In this document: positions 1 through 7,830 of the stretch, piece by piece
Position numbering within the stretch: the stretch's first letter is position 1
Layout: the number at the start of each line of letters is the position of its first letter
Notes under the pieces: generated by a model
What the model was told of the DNA's origin: nothing
Database searches by the model: none
The model's input: the letters and a program-made list of their open reading frames with translations, nothing else
From: a virus
Reading direction: 5' to 3' (one strand)
IMG/VR virus record: IMGVR_UViG_3300028800_000015
Location: 1-50,210 of that record
DNA length: 50,210 bases
Translations under genes and position numbers: made by a program

Positions 1-127
1 GCCAGGAGTCGCCACCGAAGACGATCGCGTTGAAGTTGGGGTCGTTGCTGTACGCCGCGGCAATGCGGATCTCCTGGCTGTCGTAGTCAGCCTTGACGAG
101 CGAGAATCCATCACGGGCGATCAGCGT
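1..127. repeat. Left copy of 127-bp terminal direct repeat
   Basis: These bases are identical to 50084-50210. They lie inside the DNA polymerase gene, whose frame continues through the join. The length equals a common maximum assembler k-mer, so the repeat most likely marks closure of a circular or permuted genome rather than a real terminal repeat. Confidence 0.95.
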
Positions 128-1279
128 CGAGCGAGTGCGCGGGTCGGTCTTCTTGAAAGTCTGGAGCGCGGGGCGCACGATCGACGATCGGCCGGTAATC
201 GCTGTGCCGGCCCAGATCTTCGGGTGCACGAAGCCGTTGGTATCCATGCCTCCGGTGATGTTCTGGAGAACAGTGCGTAGGTTCTTGCGCTCGCTCATCA
301 GCAGCATGTCTGCAAAGACCGTGCCGAGCTCGCTGTCCTCGTGCGCTTGGGCGTAGAGCGGTAGCGTCTCCTTGTCAAGCCTGACGTCGCCGCCTGGCGT
401 CTCAGCCAGGACGTGCTGAAGACCGTGACTGCGTAGCCAGTCGCCACGCTTGGGTGATAGTGCTGCGAAGCCGAAGGTCTCTTCGAGCCTTGATCGCGCG
501 CTGTCGTACTCGCCACCGACCTCCTTGAGCAGCTTGGCGGTGTATGGCTTGTCGACTCGCTGGCCGCGCCAACTGATCTCCGAGCACATGACTGCGACAC
601 GTTGCTCTCGTCGTGACAGGGGAGCCATCCCCTGCTCTCTAAGAATGCGCGCCAAGATGTCTAGGAAGCGTCGCACGTAGATCGCGTCGAGACCTCCGTA
701 TCGACCGAAGAACGGGTCAGTCAAAGGGATATTGGAGAATCCCCAGCCCTTCAGCTTCTTGCCAACACGGTATCCGACCGGGGCGAGCTGCTTGAAGCGC
801 TCCATCATCGCGGTCTCTGCTGCGACGAGACCCCCGTCGATGTGGCGAGCGGTCAGACTCTTCAGGTCGGTCTTACGTGCAGCCGGGAACGCCAGTCGAG
901 CCATCACCTGTGTGTCGAGCGATCGTTCGCCGAGCTCGATCCCGAACTCGCGGTGCGCCCAGCTCTCGTCATAGTTGGTGTGCGAGACGAAGCGTCGGCC
1001 AGGATTCTCCAAGTGCATTTCGATCTCGGCACGCCAGCGCTTGTCGTGCGGATCGAGACACCAGGCCATCCGGTGCGTACCGAACTGCACCATACGCAGT
1101 CGGGCGTTCGGCTCGTGCACGCCTTGCATTTCGTCGATAGCCGTGGTCTCGACGTCGTAGCCGAAGACGTCAGTGGCTTCGGTGAAACGTCGCCAGCGCT
1201 CGACGAGGTCCTGCCGGTACGGCGGCATGACGAAGATCTTGCATCGGTCGCCCGCGACCGTGGCTTCGTACAGTGGCAT
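1..1279 (-). CDS. polA: Family A DNA polymerase, N-terminal two thirds (continues at 49548-50210)
   Basis: This is the start of a 604-residue phage DNA polymerase I that copies the phage genome; the rest lies at the other end of the window, in the same frame across the circular join. Residues about 35-200 form a 3'-5' proofreading exonuclease: D42-x-E44 (Exo I), an Exo II region around N102 and D104, and Y194-x3-D198 (Exo III). Polymerase motif A is D398-Y-D-S-Q-E403-I-R405, with the metal-binding Asp and the motif A Glu kept. The ATG at 1277-1279 overlaps the stop of the upstream 67-residue gene (ATGA), showing translational coupling. There is no 5'-3' exonuclease domain, as is usual for phage enzymes of about 600 residues. 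Confidence 0.95.
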   Translation of the reverse strand, partial: MPLYEATVAGDRCKIFVMPPYRQDLVERWRRFTEATDVFGYDVETTAIDEMQGVHEPNARLRMVQFGTHRMAWCLDPHDKRWRAEIEMHLENPGRRFVSHTNYDESWAHREFGIELGERSLDTQVMARLAFPAARKTDLKSLTARHIDGGLVAAETAMMERFKQLAPVGYRVGKKLKGWGFSNIPLTDPFFGRYGGLDAIYVRRFLDILARILREQGMAPLSRREQRVAVMCSEISWRGQRVDKPYTAKLLKEVGGEYDSARSRLEETFGFAALSPKRGDWLRSHGLQHVLAETPGGDVRLDKETLPLYAQAHEDSELGTVFADMLLMSERKNLRTVLQNITGGMDTNGFVHPKIWAGTAITGRSSIVRPALQTFKKTDPRTRSTLIARDGFSLVKADYDSQEIRIAAAYSNDPNFNAIVFGGDSW

Positions 1280-1482
1280 CAGACGTGCTCGTGGTCTAGT
1301 TGCTCAGCAGCGTGTACGCGGTCGTGCCACGCCTTCCAGACCTTGGCGAGTGAGTCGGTCATGTTGGGCACGAACGTCAGTTCAGAGCCTGGCGGGCGCA
1401 TCGTTGCCATCGGCATGTGCCGGCGGTTGAGGTGTAGCAGGAGGTGATCGTTGCTCATCTGGTGTACGGACTTGACAGACAC
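1279..1482 (-). CDS. Small protein of unknown function upstream of polA
   Basis: This encodes 67 residues with no family I recognise. It is rich in His and Met near the start and has a Trp-x-x-Trp-His stretch near residue 50. The GTG start at 1480-1482 is supported by a strong AAGGAG seven bases upstream, and the stop overlaps the polA start as ATGA. Its coupling to polA suggests a replication-related role, but nothing in the sequence proves one. Confidence 0.75.
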   Translation of the reverse strand: MSVKSVHQMSNDHLLLHLNRRHMPMATMRPPGSELTFVPNMTDSLAKVWKAWHDRVHAAEQLDHEHV

Positions 1483-1487
1483 TCGAT

Positions 1488-1500
1488 CTCCTTAGAGTGG
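1488..1500 (-). promoter_or_regulatory. Start-associated leader motif (CTCTAAGGAG type)
   Basis: On the minus strand this reads CCACTCTAAGGAG and supplies the ribosome binding site of the 67-residue gene. Close copies precede starts at 4061 and 39080, and a variant precedes 37792. The extra conserved CTCT upstream of the Shine-Dalgarno core goes beyond a plain ribosome binding site. Confidence 0.5.
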
Positions 1501-1502
1501 TC

Positions 1503-1541
1503 GGAGGGTCGGCGCGGTGAACGCACGCGCGCCGACCCTCC
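1503..1541 (-). terminator. Perfect 14-bp hairpin between SSB-like gene and polA pair
   Basis: Arms 1503-1516 and 1528-1541 are perfect inverted repeats around an 11-base loop. No T-run follows on the minus strand, so it may be a partial terminator, an RNA stabiliser or a processing site. The hairpin after the major tail gene (16665-16703) has the same 14-bp stem and 11-base loop. Confidence 0.6.
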
Positions 1542-1552
1542 TCGCGAGACTT

Positions 1553-1574
1553 ACTAGCGTTCCAACTCGCTAGT
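1553..1574 (-). repeat. Inverted repeat over the SSB-like gene stop codon
   Basis: ACTAGCG (1553-1559) pairs with CGCTAGT (1568-1574) around an eight-base loop. The second arm contains the stop codon of the SSB-like gene. Together with the 1503-1541 hairpin it makes a tandem hairpin unit in the 87-base gap. Confidence 0.5.
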
Positions 1575-2187
1575 ACGCCTCGCCGCTCTGACCGTCGTCG
1601 ACAGCCCACGGGTCGTCAGCTTCGCCCGCATTGACTGCCTCTTCGGTCTCGCCGATCGTGCTGTCATCGCCAGCGAAAGGGTCGTCACCGAAGATGTCCT
1701 CTTCGGCCGCCTCTTCACTGTCCTCCTTGGCGCCGGCCTTCGCGAACGAGGTCGCCGACAGCTTGACGGTGCCCTCGTACGTCTCGCGCTTGGTGGTCAC
1801 CAGCACGGGCAGGCCCTGGACCTTGACGCCGCCGATGGAGACGATGTCGGTGGTCTTGTCCGGCTTGGTCACGACGCCTTCCTTGAGCGCCTTGGGGTTG
1901 ATCCCCATGGCAACCAGCGCCGCGTTGACGAACGGGCTCGACTTCTGAGTGAAGACGAGGTTGTGCCAGATCGGGTAGCCGTTGAACTTCTTCTTGTCGC
2001 CCGACTCGTCGATCTCGAAGATCACGACGATCATCAGGTTGCCACTGTTGGCCTTCTTCAGCCGCCAGAGCTTGGCCTTGGTGCGGTAGAGACCAGCCGG
2101 CGGCACAGGCCCGTCGTAGTTGCCGAAGCCAGCAGCCGGTGCAGCGTTGGGGTCGAAGTCCCCAACGTTGAGACGGATCTTAGGCAT
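1570..2187 (-). CDS. SSB-like protein with acidic C-terminal tail
   Basis: This 205-residue protein looks like a phage single-stranded DNA binding protein of the DUF669/OB-fold kind, which coats ssDNA in replication and recombination. Residues about 25-165 form the basic and hydrophobic core, with a run of Lys around residues 70-75. The last 45 or so residues are a long Asp/Glu-rich tail, as in SSBs that recruit partners. It overlaps the upstream Sak4-like ATPase gene by eight bases and follows a nuclease gene, so the three form a recombination module. AAGGAG sits four bases before the ATG. The family assignment is inferred from size, tail and context. Confidence 0.7.
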   Translation of the reverse strand: MPKIRLNVGDFDPNAAPAAGFGNYDGPVPPAGLYRTKAKLWRLKKANSGNLMIVVIFEIDESGDKKKFNGYPIWHNLVFTQKSSPFVNAALVAMGINPKALKEGVVTKPDKTTDIVSIGGVKVQGLPVLVTTKRETYEGTVKLSATSFAKAGAKEDSEEAAEEDIFGDDPFAGDDSTIGETEEAVNAGEADDPWAVDDGQSGEAY

Positions 2188-2935
2188 TGCTCTCCTTCTT
2201 GTCGGGGCGCGGTGCCGCCTCGGTGATGAGACGGTCGATCTTGGGGATCGTCGGCTCAGCCATCCCCTTCGGCGGGATCACGCCGTAGCGATCCTTGCCG
2301 AAGTACGGGCCGAAGCGACGGGCGATGAACTTGCGATGTTCGTTGCCCTCATCATCCATCTTCACGGCTAGGTAGCCGTAGAGGTGGACCGTCGAGCAGA
2401 CCCAGCGGCACATCGTCGTCGGGTCGGGCGTGCCGTTCTTGCCATAGATCATCGGCAGGATGATCTTGTTGCCGTCATCATCCTCGTCGGCCATCGTGTG
2501 GCAGAGGTACAGCACGTTGGAGTTGATGCCGTTGAGAGCGTTGACGGCGTTCTTGAACCGCGACTGCCAGACCTGGTGGTCTTGCATCATCGGGATCTCG
2601 TCGGGCATCTTGCCCTTGCTCTCGGGGTCGCGCTCGTCGAGAATCCCTTGCAACACAAGGGATTGCAGGCCGGTCAGCGTGTCGATTACGACCCACGGCG
2701 GGCGCAGTGATCCGTTGCGCAGTCGCTGGAGGATCTCGACGAAGTCGGGCCACGTCTCGCACTGGGCGAGCTTGGCCTTCGAGCCGTGACGCTTCGCGCT
2801 GATCGAGCCAGGCTCGGTCGCGATCATCAGTCCGTTGCTCGTGCCACCGAGGACCGTCTTGCCGGCGCCGGGGTCGGCGTAGACCAGCATGTTGATGGAC
2901 TCGGTGTACTCGTCGAGCCCGGTGATTGCAACCAT
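2180..2935 (-). CDS. Sak4-like RecA-fold ATPase
   Basis: This 251-residue protein is probably an ATPase of the Sak4/RecA-like group that supports single-strand annealing recombination in phages. It has a Walker A motif A-D-P-G-A-G-K26-T27 near the N-terminus and a Walker B strand W-V-V-I-D85, followed by a DDDG-containing loop and a motif-rich C-terminal half. I chose the ATG at 2935 because AGGAG lies eight bases upstream and the family starts close to Walker A. A start further upstream would overlap the nuclease gene. It lies between the Cas4/RecB-like nuclease and the SSB-like protein. Confidence 0.85.
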   Translation of the reverse strand: MVAITGLDEYTESINMLVYADPGAGKTVLGGTSNGLMIATEPGSISAKRHGSKAKLAQCETWPDFVEILQRLRNGSLRPPWVVIDTLTGLQSLVLQGILDERDPESKGKMPDEIPMMQDHQVWQSRFKNAVNALNGINSNVLYLCHTMADEDDDGNKIILPMIYGKNGTPDPTTMCRWVCSTVHLYGYLAVKMDDEGNEHRKFIARRFGPYFGKDRYGVIPPKGMAEPTIPKIDRLITEAAPRPDKKESNA

Positions 2936-2945
2936 CAGTGATCTC

Positions 2946-4061
2946 CTAGTCGTCTGCGGCTGACTTGCGATGGTCGGTGTAGGGATCGACCTGATCGTAC
3001 GTCTGGTCCCGGTACGAAGTCCAGTCGTCGCGCTGATCCTGAAGCTGGCACATGTCAAAGAACGCGCAGTCCCAAGAACAATCCTTCGTGGGCGTCTTGA
3101 TGATCGGGAGTAAACCGCGCTTGAACGCATCCATCTGAAGGTACTCGCGCTGGATGCGCTCGATCTGCGTGCGCCGCTCCTTGGCTGTGCGCCACACGAC
3201 CTCACGATGGAAGTTCGGCTTCGGCTGTGTCTTGCTGACTTCGCCCAGCACGGTGATGCCAGCCGCCTCGGCCGCTGCTTCGAGTTCCTTCGCGGTCATC
3301 TTCATGGTGGCACCAGGAAGGGCATCGACGTAGTGCTGCTTGGTCGGCTTGTTGGTGGCGAGACCGTCGGCGTCGACCGGGCGCTCGTCAGTGCGAGCCT
3401 TGCGCAAGAAGTTGTAGAGGATGCCGTCCAGCTTCATCCCTGGCTCGACAAGCCCTTGTGCAGCAAGCACATCGCCCGCCACGGCCCAGTACGAACCAGC
3501 CTGGTCATCGAGTGCGAGGTGGTTCGTCATAATCGCCTTGGCGGTCTTGTGGTCCCAGACCCACAGCGACTTGACGTTATCGCGCGCCTCGGCTTCGAGG
3601 TCCATTGCCACGAGGTCGAAGGTGCCGTTGTAGAGCACCATCGTCTCTCCGTTGTGCGTCTTGACAGGATGCGGAATCGGGATCTCGAAAGTCTGCTCGG
3701 CGCTGATGACGTGCCAGCGCTCATCCATGCCATAGGTATCGAGGTACGCACCGAGCATGTGCTCCCCGAGCTCGCGGGCGTCGAAGAAGTCGTCGCGGTC
3801 GTTGGCGTAGTTGTCCCCGTAGATCACGGCTTCGGTCTCGCCGGCATAGTCACGCCAGACCTGAAGTACGTTGCGACCGCGGGCGAGCCCTGGCTTGCTG
3901 TAGCGGTGTTGAAGCGCCAAGTGGATGCCTGTGCCGAACCAGAGTGCTCCGGGCTTCTGGTGCTTCGCCACGAGACCTTGTCGCCATGCCCAGCGCCAGC
4001 GTTGCTGGCATCGCTTGAAGTCGCGTCGCTCGCTGGTACGGAGGTGCGGTATTGCGGCCAT
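2946..4061 (-). CDS. Cas4/RecB-like PD-(D/E)XK exonuclease with cysteine cluster
   Basis: This is a 371-residue nuclease of the PDDEXK/RecB-Cas4 group, expected to resect DNA ends to make ssDNA for the Sak4-like ATPase and SSB. The active-site region shows G-T-F-D149-L and W-D170-H-K172-T. A cysteine cluster consists of C18 near the N-terminus and C328-x3-C332-x5-C338 near the C-terminus, a layout like the Fe-S clusters of Cas4 and AddB. The ATG at 4061 has AAGGAG four bases upstream. A GTG at 4133 with its own AGGAG could add 24 unconserved-looking residues. A structured 153-base leader precedes it. Confidence 0.88.
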   Translation of the reverse strand: MAAIPHLRTSERRDFKRCQQRWRWAWRQGLVAKHQKPGALWFGTGIHLALQHRYSKPGLARGRNVLQVWRDYAGETEAVIYGDNYANDRDDFFDARELGEHMLGAYLDTYGMDERWHVISAEQTFEIPIPHPVKTHNGETMVLYNGTFDLVAMDLEAEARDNVKSLWVWDHKTAKAIMTNHLALDDQAGSYWAVAGDVLAAQGLVEPGMKLDGILYNFLRKARTDERPVDADGLATNKPTKQHYVDALPGATMKMTAKELEAAAEAAGITVLGEVSKTQPKPNFHREVVWRTAKERRTQIERIQREYLQMDAFKRGLLPIIKTPTKDCSWDCAFFDMCQLQDQRDDWTSYRDQTYDQVDPYTDHRKSAADD

Positions 4062-4065
4062 GCTG

Positions 4066-4077
4066 CTCCTTAGAGAA
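4066..4077 (-). promoter_or_regulatory. Start-associated leader motif before the nuclease gene
   Basis: The minus strand reads TTCTCTAAGGAG directly before the ATG at 4061. It matches the leader motif at 1488-1500 and 39088-39100 and includes the ribosome binding site. Confidence 0.5.
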
Positions 4078-4084
4078 GGGGTCT

Positions 4085-4162
4085 GTGGCCGAGGGTGTTC
4101 ACTCTCGGGAGAAGTCACACCGGGTCGCGCCACATCGACGCGCTCCTATGCCCCTCGGCCAC
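4085..4162 (-). repeat. Long-range inverted repeat in the nuclease leader
   Basis: GTGGCCGAGGG (4085-4095) pairs perfectly with CCCTCGGCCAC (4152-4162) across 56 bases. A smaller near-match hairpin, CGAGGGT with ACTCTCG, lies inside. A six-codon open frame with its own AGGAG (ATG at 4133-4135, stop at 4115-4117) also sits in the loop. The arrangement resembles an attenuator or leader-peptide switch, but function is not shown. Confidence 0.5.
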
Positions 4163-4165
4163 TCA

Positions 4166-4206
4166 GTGCGCTATATTCGGGGACTGCTAGCGTCCCCGTA
4201 GCGCAC
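4166..4206 (-). terminator. Strong two-part hairpin after the 141-residue gene
   Basis: Outer arms GTGCGCTA (4166-4173) and TAGCGCAC (4199-4206) and inner arms GGGGAC (4179-4184) and GTCCCC (4192-4197) form a stable hairpin with a seven-base loop. It starts nine bases after the stop of the upstream gene. No poly-U tract follows, so it is probably a partial terminator or a processing hairpin. Confidence 0.55.
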
Positions 4207-4214
4207 AGGCTTGG

Positions 4215-4640
4215 TTAGTAGTCGTCCGGCTCGTTGGGGTCGCCCCACACGCCGTCGGTCTCGGTCAGGTCGACCGTGTCATCGCTACCTTCGCCGCCAG
4301 CGGCTTCGGTCTCAGCCGCGACCTCGTCGCCGTCGATGACCCAACCAGCCTCGTCGATGTCCTCGACGACGCTCGGGAGCTCGGTGATCGTGGCGAGTGG
4401 TGACTCGTCCTCGACGACGGCCGGCTTCGGCGGTGCGGCCTTCTTGGCCGGCGGGGGCGCAGTGGTCTTCTTCACGGGTGGTGAGGAAGGTGCGACGTTG
4501 CCTTGCAACGCAGCGCTGAGCGTCTCGTACTCCGAGCGGATCTCAGCCAGCCGCGCCGTGGCGCCGTCGGTGAACTCCTGGAGTGCCTCCTGGTACTGCG
4601 TGCTCTTGCGGAAGAGCTGCTCGATCGGTGCGAGTGCCAT
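4215..4640 (-). CDS. Hypothetical protein with coiled N-terminus and acidic tail
   Basis: This encodes about 141 residues of unknown function. The N-terminal 55 residues look helical, then come a Pro/Ala/Lys-rich linker (several PPAKK-like units) and an Asp/Glu-rich C-terminus ending in DDY. The acidic tail recalls SSB-type partner-recruiting tails, and the gene lies just before the recombination module. Two consecutive ATGs (4643 and 4640) are possible; I chose 4640 because AAGGAG would sit only one base from the first. The first ATG overlaps the HNH gene stop as ATGA. Confidence 0.7.
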   Translation of the reverse strand: MALAPIEQLFRKSTQYQEALQEFTDGATARLAEIRSEYETLSAALQGNVAPSSPPVKKTTAPPPAKKAAPPKPAVVEDESPLATITELPSVVEDIDEAGWVIDGDEVAAETEAAGGEGSDDTVDLTETDGVWGDPNEPDDY

Positions 4641-4984
4641 CATTCTCCTTGTGTGCGTTGACGTCGACAGTGATTGACATTGCACTCTCGACAGCGGTAG
4701 GACGGCGTTCCGTCCCGATTGTAGCCGTTGCGAACTAGGTTGCCAATAGTTCTAGCGTGCCCTGAAGGGCATACTGGAGATTGATCGTAACGGTGATGAC
4801 AGCTTAGGCACATTGCCTCGAAGTGCAACCAAGGATCAGTGCCATCAGTGTCGTGTAGTTGCGCCCACTCTCGTGCAAGAGCACCGCATCGACAGATCTC
4901 CTCTGCGGCACGTCCGCGCCACCGCTGTACGCGTGAGTGGTTAGTCGCGTACCCTGAGGGAGTCCAGATAGACAGACTTGGCAT
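4640..4984 (-). CDS. HNH-type endonuclease with C-terminal zinc motif
   Basis: This 114-residue protein matches the small HNH nucleases common in actinophages. It shows the N-terminal H-x2-V-x-R-x-R-G-R-A segment, then C-R-C-G-A, a REWAQLHD stretch and C-L-S-C-H-H-R-Y-D, which together form the metal-binding nuclease fold. A second cysteine set, C-P-S-G-H followed by C-R-E-C, resembles the C-terminal zinc ribbon of this family. AGGAG lies six bases before the ATG at 4984. It overlaps the end of the helicase gene by 44 bases. It may be a homing-type enzyme or take part in DNA processing. Confidence 0.8.
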   Translation of the reverse strand: MPSLSIWTPSGYATNHSRVQRWRGRAAEEICRCGALAREWAQLHDTDGTDPWLHFEAMCLSCHHRYDQSPVCPSGHARTIGNLVRNGYNRDGTPSYRCRECNVNHCRRQRTQGE

Positions 4985-6788
4985 AATCAACTCCTCGCGT
5001 GCCATCGAGCACGTACTTGGCGACGTTCTCACGAGCTGCTGCGATCCAAGCGACTTCCTCGTCGATCGTTCCGATAGTGCGAAGTCGGTGGATTGTCACG
5101 CTGTGGTTGCTGCTCGCGCGGTGCACGCGATCCTCGACCTGCTCGTCCTCGTCGGGAATGGTCGACTCGTCGAGCAGTACGAGGTCATCGGCGGCATCGA
5201 GAGTGATCGCCACACCGCCAGCCATACGGTTGAGGAAGTACACGCGCACGTCGTCGCGCGTCTGGAAGTTCTCAACCTGTTGAACTCGAACGGCTGTCGG
5301 CGTAGCGCCCGTGAGACGGTAGTTAGGTACACCAAGCGAGGTAAGACCCTCAGAGAAGGCATTGAGCAGTCGCGTCGAGCCGGACGTCACCACGATCTTG
5401 CCGACCTCTTCGGGTCCGCGCTCGCTGATGCCCTTGGGCGTATAGATCCCCAGCTCGATCAGCTTCTGCACGAGCCAGTCGAACTTCGGACTTTCAATCG
5501 TCGGGTGCAACTTGCCGTTAGCCATCTTGCAGAACGCAGCGGCGAGCTGACGCTTGCGGGTGTACTCGGCGAGCGCTCCGTTGGTGATGATCTCCTCGCC
5601 CGTGTCGAACTCGATCACGGCGTTCTTCACGAAGGAGTCGTACTGGCGCTTCTGCTTGTCGTTGGGCTTGAGCCACACGCCGAGAGGCGACTCTTCGTCA
5701 TCGGGGATCAGGTAGGTGCCGGCGTACTGCTTGGGCGGCAGGTCGGTGAGCACTTCGGCCTTGGTGCGTCGGAGCATTACCGTGCGGAGATCCCGAGCCA
5801 TCGCGGTGTCGCCGCCGTCGCGGAAGTCGCCGATCACGTAGTCGCTGTATCCGTCCGAACTGACCGAGAAGTACCGATCTGCCCAAGTCCAGAATGATGT
5901 GTACTCCTTTGGGCGTAGCCAGTTGAGCGTGCCCCAGAGATGCCGCGGCTTGCCGCGCATCGGCGTACCCGACAGGGCGATTCGCTGTGCTGGTGGAAGG
6001 CTCATCAGGCCACGCCTGAGCAGCGTTCCGTCACCCGGTGACCTGATGAGACCCCGATGGCTCTCGTCGACCACCTCGGCCGTCCAGGGCACGCTGAAGA
6101 GCTCGGGGTACTCGAAGTCCTCCTCGCGGGTGAGCCTGAGCATTTCGAGGTTGACCACGACGAAGACGTACGGCGCCGTCTTGCGCCGGACAGCGCTCAG
6201 GGCCACCTGGAGCGTCTGCTGGCGCTGCTCGCGCGTCCCGGTGGCAGTGAAGACCAGAGCGGTCGATCCGAGCCACTGGGCGATCTCCCGACGCCAAACG
6301 GAGTCGATAGCGACTGACGGGGCCGCCACGAGAATCGAGCCCTCTACGTGGCTCTCAGCGATGATCGCGAGCGTCTCGATCGTCTTACCCAGACCTGGTT
6401 GGTCAGCGAGCAGGAATGAGCCAGCGTGTGACCCCCACGCAGCGGCCACGCGCTGGTACGGGAGAAGAGCCTCGGCGATCCGGGGAGCACGGCCAGCGAG
6501 CTGCTGCGTGCCGACGTCAGCCAGGTGGGCGATATCGGTCAGCGCTCGAACCTTCGCCACCTCGTGATCGGTCCAGGCGCGTAGTTCAGGTGCCACCTCG
6601 ATCTGGCCGGCGAACGCCTTGCCAAGTGCTCGGCACGTCGGGAGATCGAGCGGGAACGTCCAGTGCGGCACGGGCTTCTTCTTGAACGCCGCGCCAGCCA
6701 CGCTCTTGCAGCGTCGTGAGGTGTCGTCGCCTGCCCAGCCAGTCAGCTTGACCCGGCCACGGGGCGACAGTTCGCACCTAACTGGCAT
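4941..6788 (-). CDS. SNF2/superfamily 2 DNA helicase
   Basis: This 615-residue protein is an SF2 helicase of the SNF2 (DEAD/H-like) type that uses ATP to move along or remodel DNA. It has Walker A D-Q-P-G-L-G-K135-T136, the motif II box D241-E-S-H244, motif III L-S-G-T-P, and a C-terminal RecA lobe ending in motif VI around R-V-H-R near residue 557. The N-terminal 100 residues are a basic accessory region. The ATG at 6788 overlaps the upstream small gene by 11 bases, and AGAGG lies nine bases before it. It sits in the early operon with replication and recombination genes. Confidence 0.93.
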   Translation of the reverse strand: MPVRCELSPRGRVKLTGWAGDDTSRRCKSVAGAAFKKKPVPHWTFPLDLPTCRALGKAFAGQIEVAPELRAWTDHEVAKVRALTDIAHLADVGTQQLAGRAPRIAEALLPYQRVAAAWGSHAGSFLLADQPGLGKTIETLAIIAESHVEGSILVAAPSVAIDSVWRREIAQWLGSTALVFTATGTREQRQQTLQVALSAVRRKTAPYVFVVVNLEMLRLTREEDFEYPELFSVPWTAEVVDESHRGLIRSPGDGTLLRRGLMSLPPAQRIALSGTPMRGKPRHLWGTLNWLRPKEYTSFWTWADRYFSVSSDGYSDYVIGDFRDGGDTAMARDLRTVMLRRTKAEVLTDLPPKQYAGTYLIPDDEESPLGVWLKPNDKQKRQYDSFVKNAVIEFDTGEEIITNGALAEYTRKRQLAAAFCKMANGKLHPTIESPKFDWLVQKLIELGIYTPKGISERGPEEVGKIVVTSGSTRLLNAFSEGLTSLGVPNYRLTGATPTAVRVQQVENFQTRDDVRVYFLNRMAGGVAITLDAADDLVLLDESTIPDEDEQVEDRVHRASSNHSVTIHRLRTIGTIDEEVAWIAAARENVAKYVLDGTRGVDYAKSVYLDSLRVRD

Positions 6789-6960
6789 CGGCGAACGCCT
6801 CTTCTTGCTCGACGGCGTCGCCTCGGCGTAGTGCGGCCTTGCGAAGCTGATCGAGCGGGACCATGCGGACGGTCACGTTCGACTCGCCGCGCTTCGCTAG
6901 TCGCTCGGGATAACGGCTCTTGCCGCGGGCGTCGTGACGGGTGTTGTGCTTGCGGCTCAT
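6778..6960 (-). CDS. Small basic protein upstream of helicase
   Basis: This encodes 60 residues rich in Arg, Lys and His in the first half and acidic at the end. No family was recognised. The second of two consecutive ATGs is chosen because GGAGG stands four bases before it. The first ATG overlaps the preceding stop as ATGA. It overlaps the helicase start by 11 bases, so the two are probably translated together. Confidence 0.7.
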   Translation of the reverse strand: MSRKHNTRHDARGKSRYPERLAKRGESNVTVRMVPLDQLRKAALRRGDAVEQEEAFADAS

Positions 6961-7379
6961 CATGCCTCCGGTAGCTTGTCGGACCAGTCGTGATGCAGTA
7001 CGCCGGTAACACCAGCGACGCCGATGCCTTCGAGCACGTCGCGGAAGATCTCCAGGCACCGCACGACGGCGGCTGTGGCCGCCTCCATCACCTGGTCGTC
7101 GGTGAGCGCTCGGTCGGTTGGGATGACCGTGCGCTCCTTGCCTGTGATGATCTGGCGGCCGAGACCCTTGTTGGCGAAGTTGGGGAACTCGGTCGTCACA
7201 ATCACGGCGTTGACGAGGCTAGAGCGGTTGACGCTGATGCGGACGATGCGCGGCTTGTCGCCCCGGCTGAACCAGGTCACCGCACCACCCTCGGACTCGC
7301 CGAGGTAGAGGAAGTCCGTCTTGTTCAGCCCAGCACACACCGCCTCGGCGGCCACCTTCTGCATCGTGATGTCGGTCAC
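6960..7379 (-). CDS. Hypothetical early protein (139 residues)
   Basis: The product is a soluble 139-residue protein with a mixed strand and helix pattern and no family I recognise. It has no membrane segment. The GTG start at 7379 shares a base with the TAG of the preceding gene, as expected for coupled genes, but the Shine-Dalgarno is weak. An internal ATG five codons in is a possible alternative. It is the third gene after the early promoter. Confidence 0.75.
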   Translation of the reverse strand: MTDITMQKVAAEAVCAGLNKTDFLYLGESEGGAVTWFSRGDKPRIVRISVNRSSLVNAVIVTTEFPNFANKGLGRQIITGKERTVIPTDRALTDDQVMEAATAAVVRCLEIFRDVLEGIGVAGVTGVLHHDWSDKLPEA

Positions 7380-7672
7380 TACTCAACCTTCCTGATCGCC
7401 CGGAGCCGAACGGCTCGGAAGCCGCCTTCGGCGCCAGCACTGACGAACTCGATGCAGCGGATCTTCCGCCCATCGGAGCGGACGCCACGGGTAACACGGG
7501 TCAGTTTGGCGTCGTGAGCAGGCAGACGGGCGGATTCCCGCTTCTCGCTCATGGTATTGACCCAAGTGATCTCGCGTCCAGCGAGCGCTTCGATGATCTC
7601 CTCATCGGTCATGTCGCGCCAGATGTTCTCGCCACGACGGATAGCGCTCGCGTTCAGGCTGCTGCGCTTCAC
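7379..7672 (-). CDS. Hypothetical early protein (97 residues)
   Basis: This is a 97-residue basic protein of unknown function. Residues about 20-35 contain an acidic helix (D-E-E-I-I-E-A-L), and the C-terminal half is rich in Arg and Val and probably forms strands. It overlaps its neighbours at both ends, so it belongs to the early operon. Confidence 0.7.
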   Translation of the reverse strand: MKRSSLNASAIRRGENIWRDMTDEEIIEALAGREITWVNTMSEKRESARLPAHDAKLTRVTRGVRSDGRKIRCIEFVSAGAEGGFRAVRLRAIRKVE

Positions 7673-7803
7673 TCGATGGCGTCGAGGTCAGCCTCGACGA
7701 AGTACCGCTCGCTGATGTCGGCGTAGTCCGGCTCGACAAGCTCGTCGACTGGGCCGGATGACGGGCGCTCTCGGAGCACTCGGTCGATGTCTGATGGTGC
7801 CAC
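7669..7803 (-). CDS. First small gene after the early promoter
   Basis: This encodes a 44-residue acidic protein of unknown function. I chose the GTG at 7803 because AGGAG lies seven bases upstream and the promoter at 7831-7859 leaves a leader of about 20 bases. A longer reading up to 7917 would run through the promoter and terminator. It overlaps the next gene by four bases. Confidence 0.65.
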   Translation of the reverse strand: MAPSDIDRVLRERPSSGPVDELVEPDYADISERYFVEADLDAIE

Positions 7804-7830
7804 GGTGGCACTCCTCCCTGTGAGGAGATC

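Noticed and set aside
1-127. True short direct terminal repeat of the virion DNA
   Set aside because: It lies inside the polymerase gene and its length equals a typical assembler k-mer, so it is better explained as an assembly overlap.
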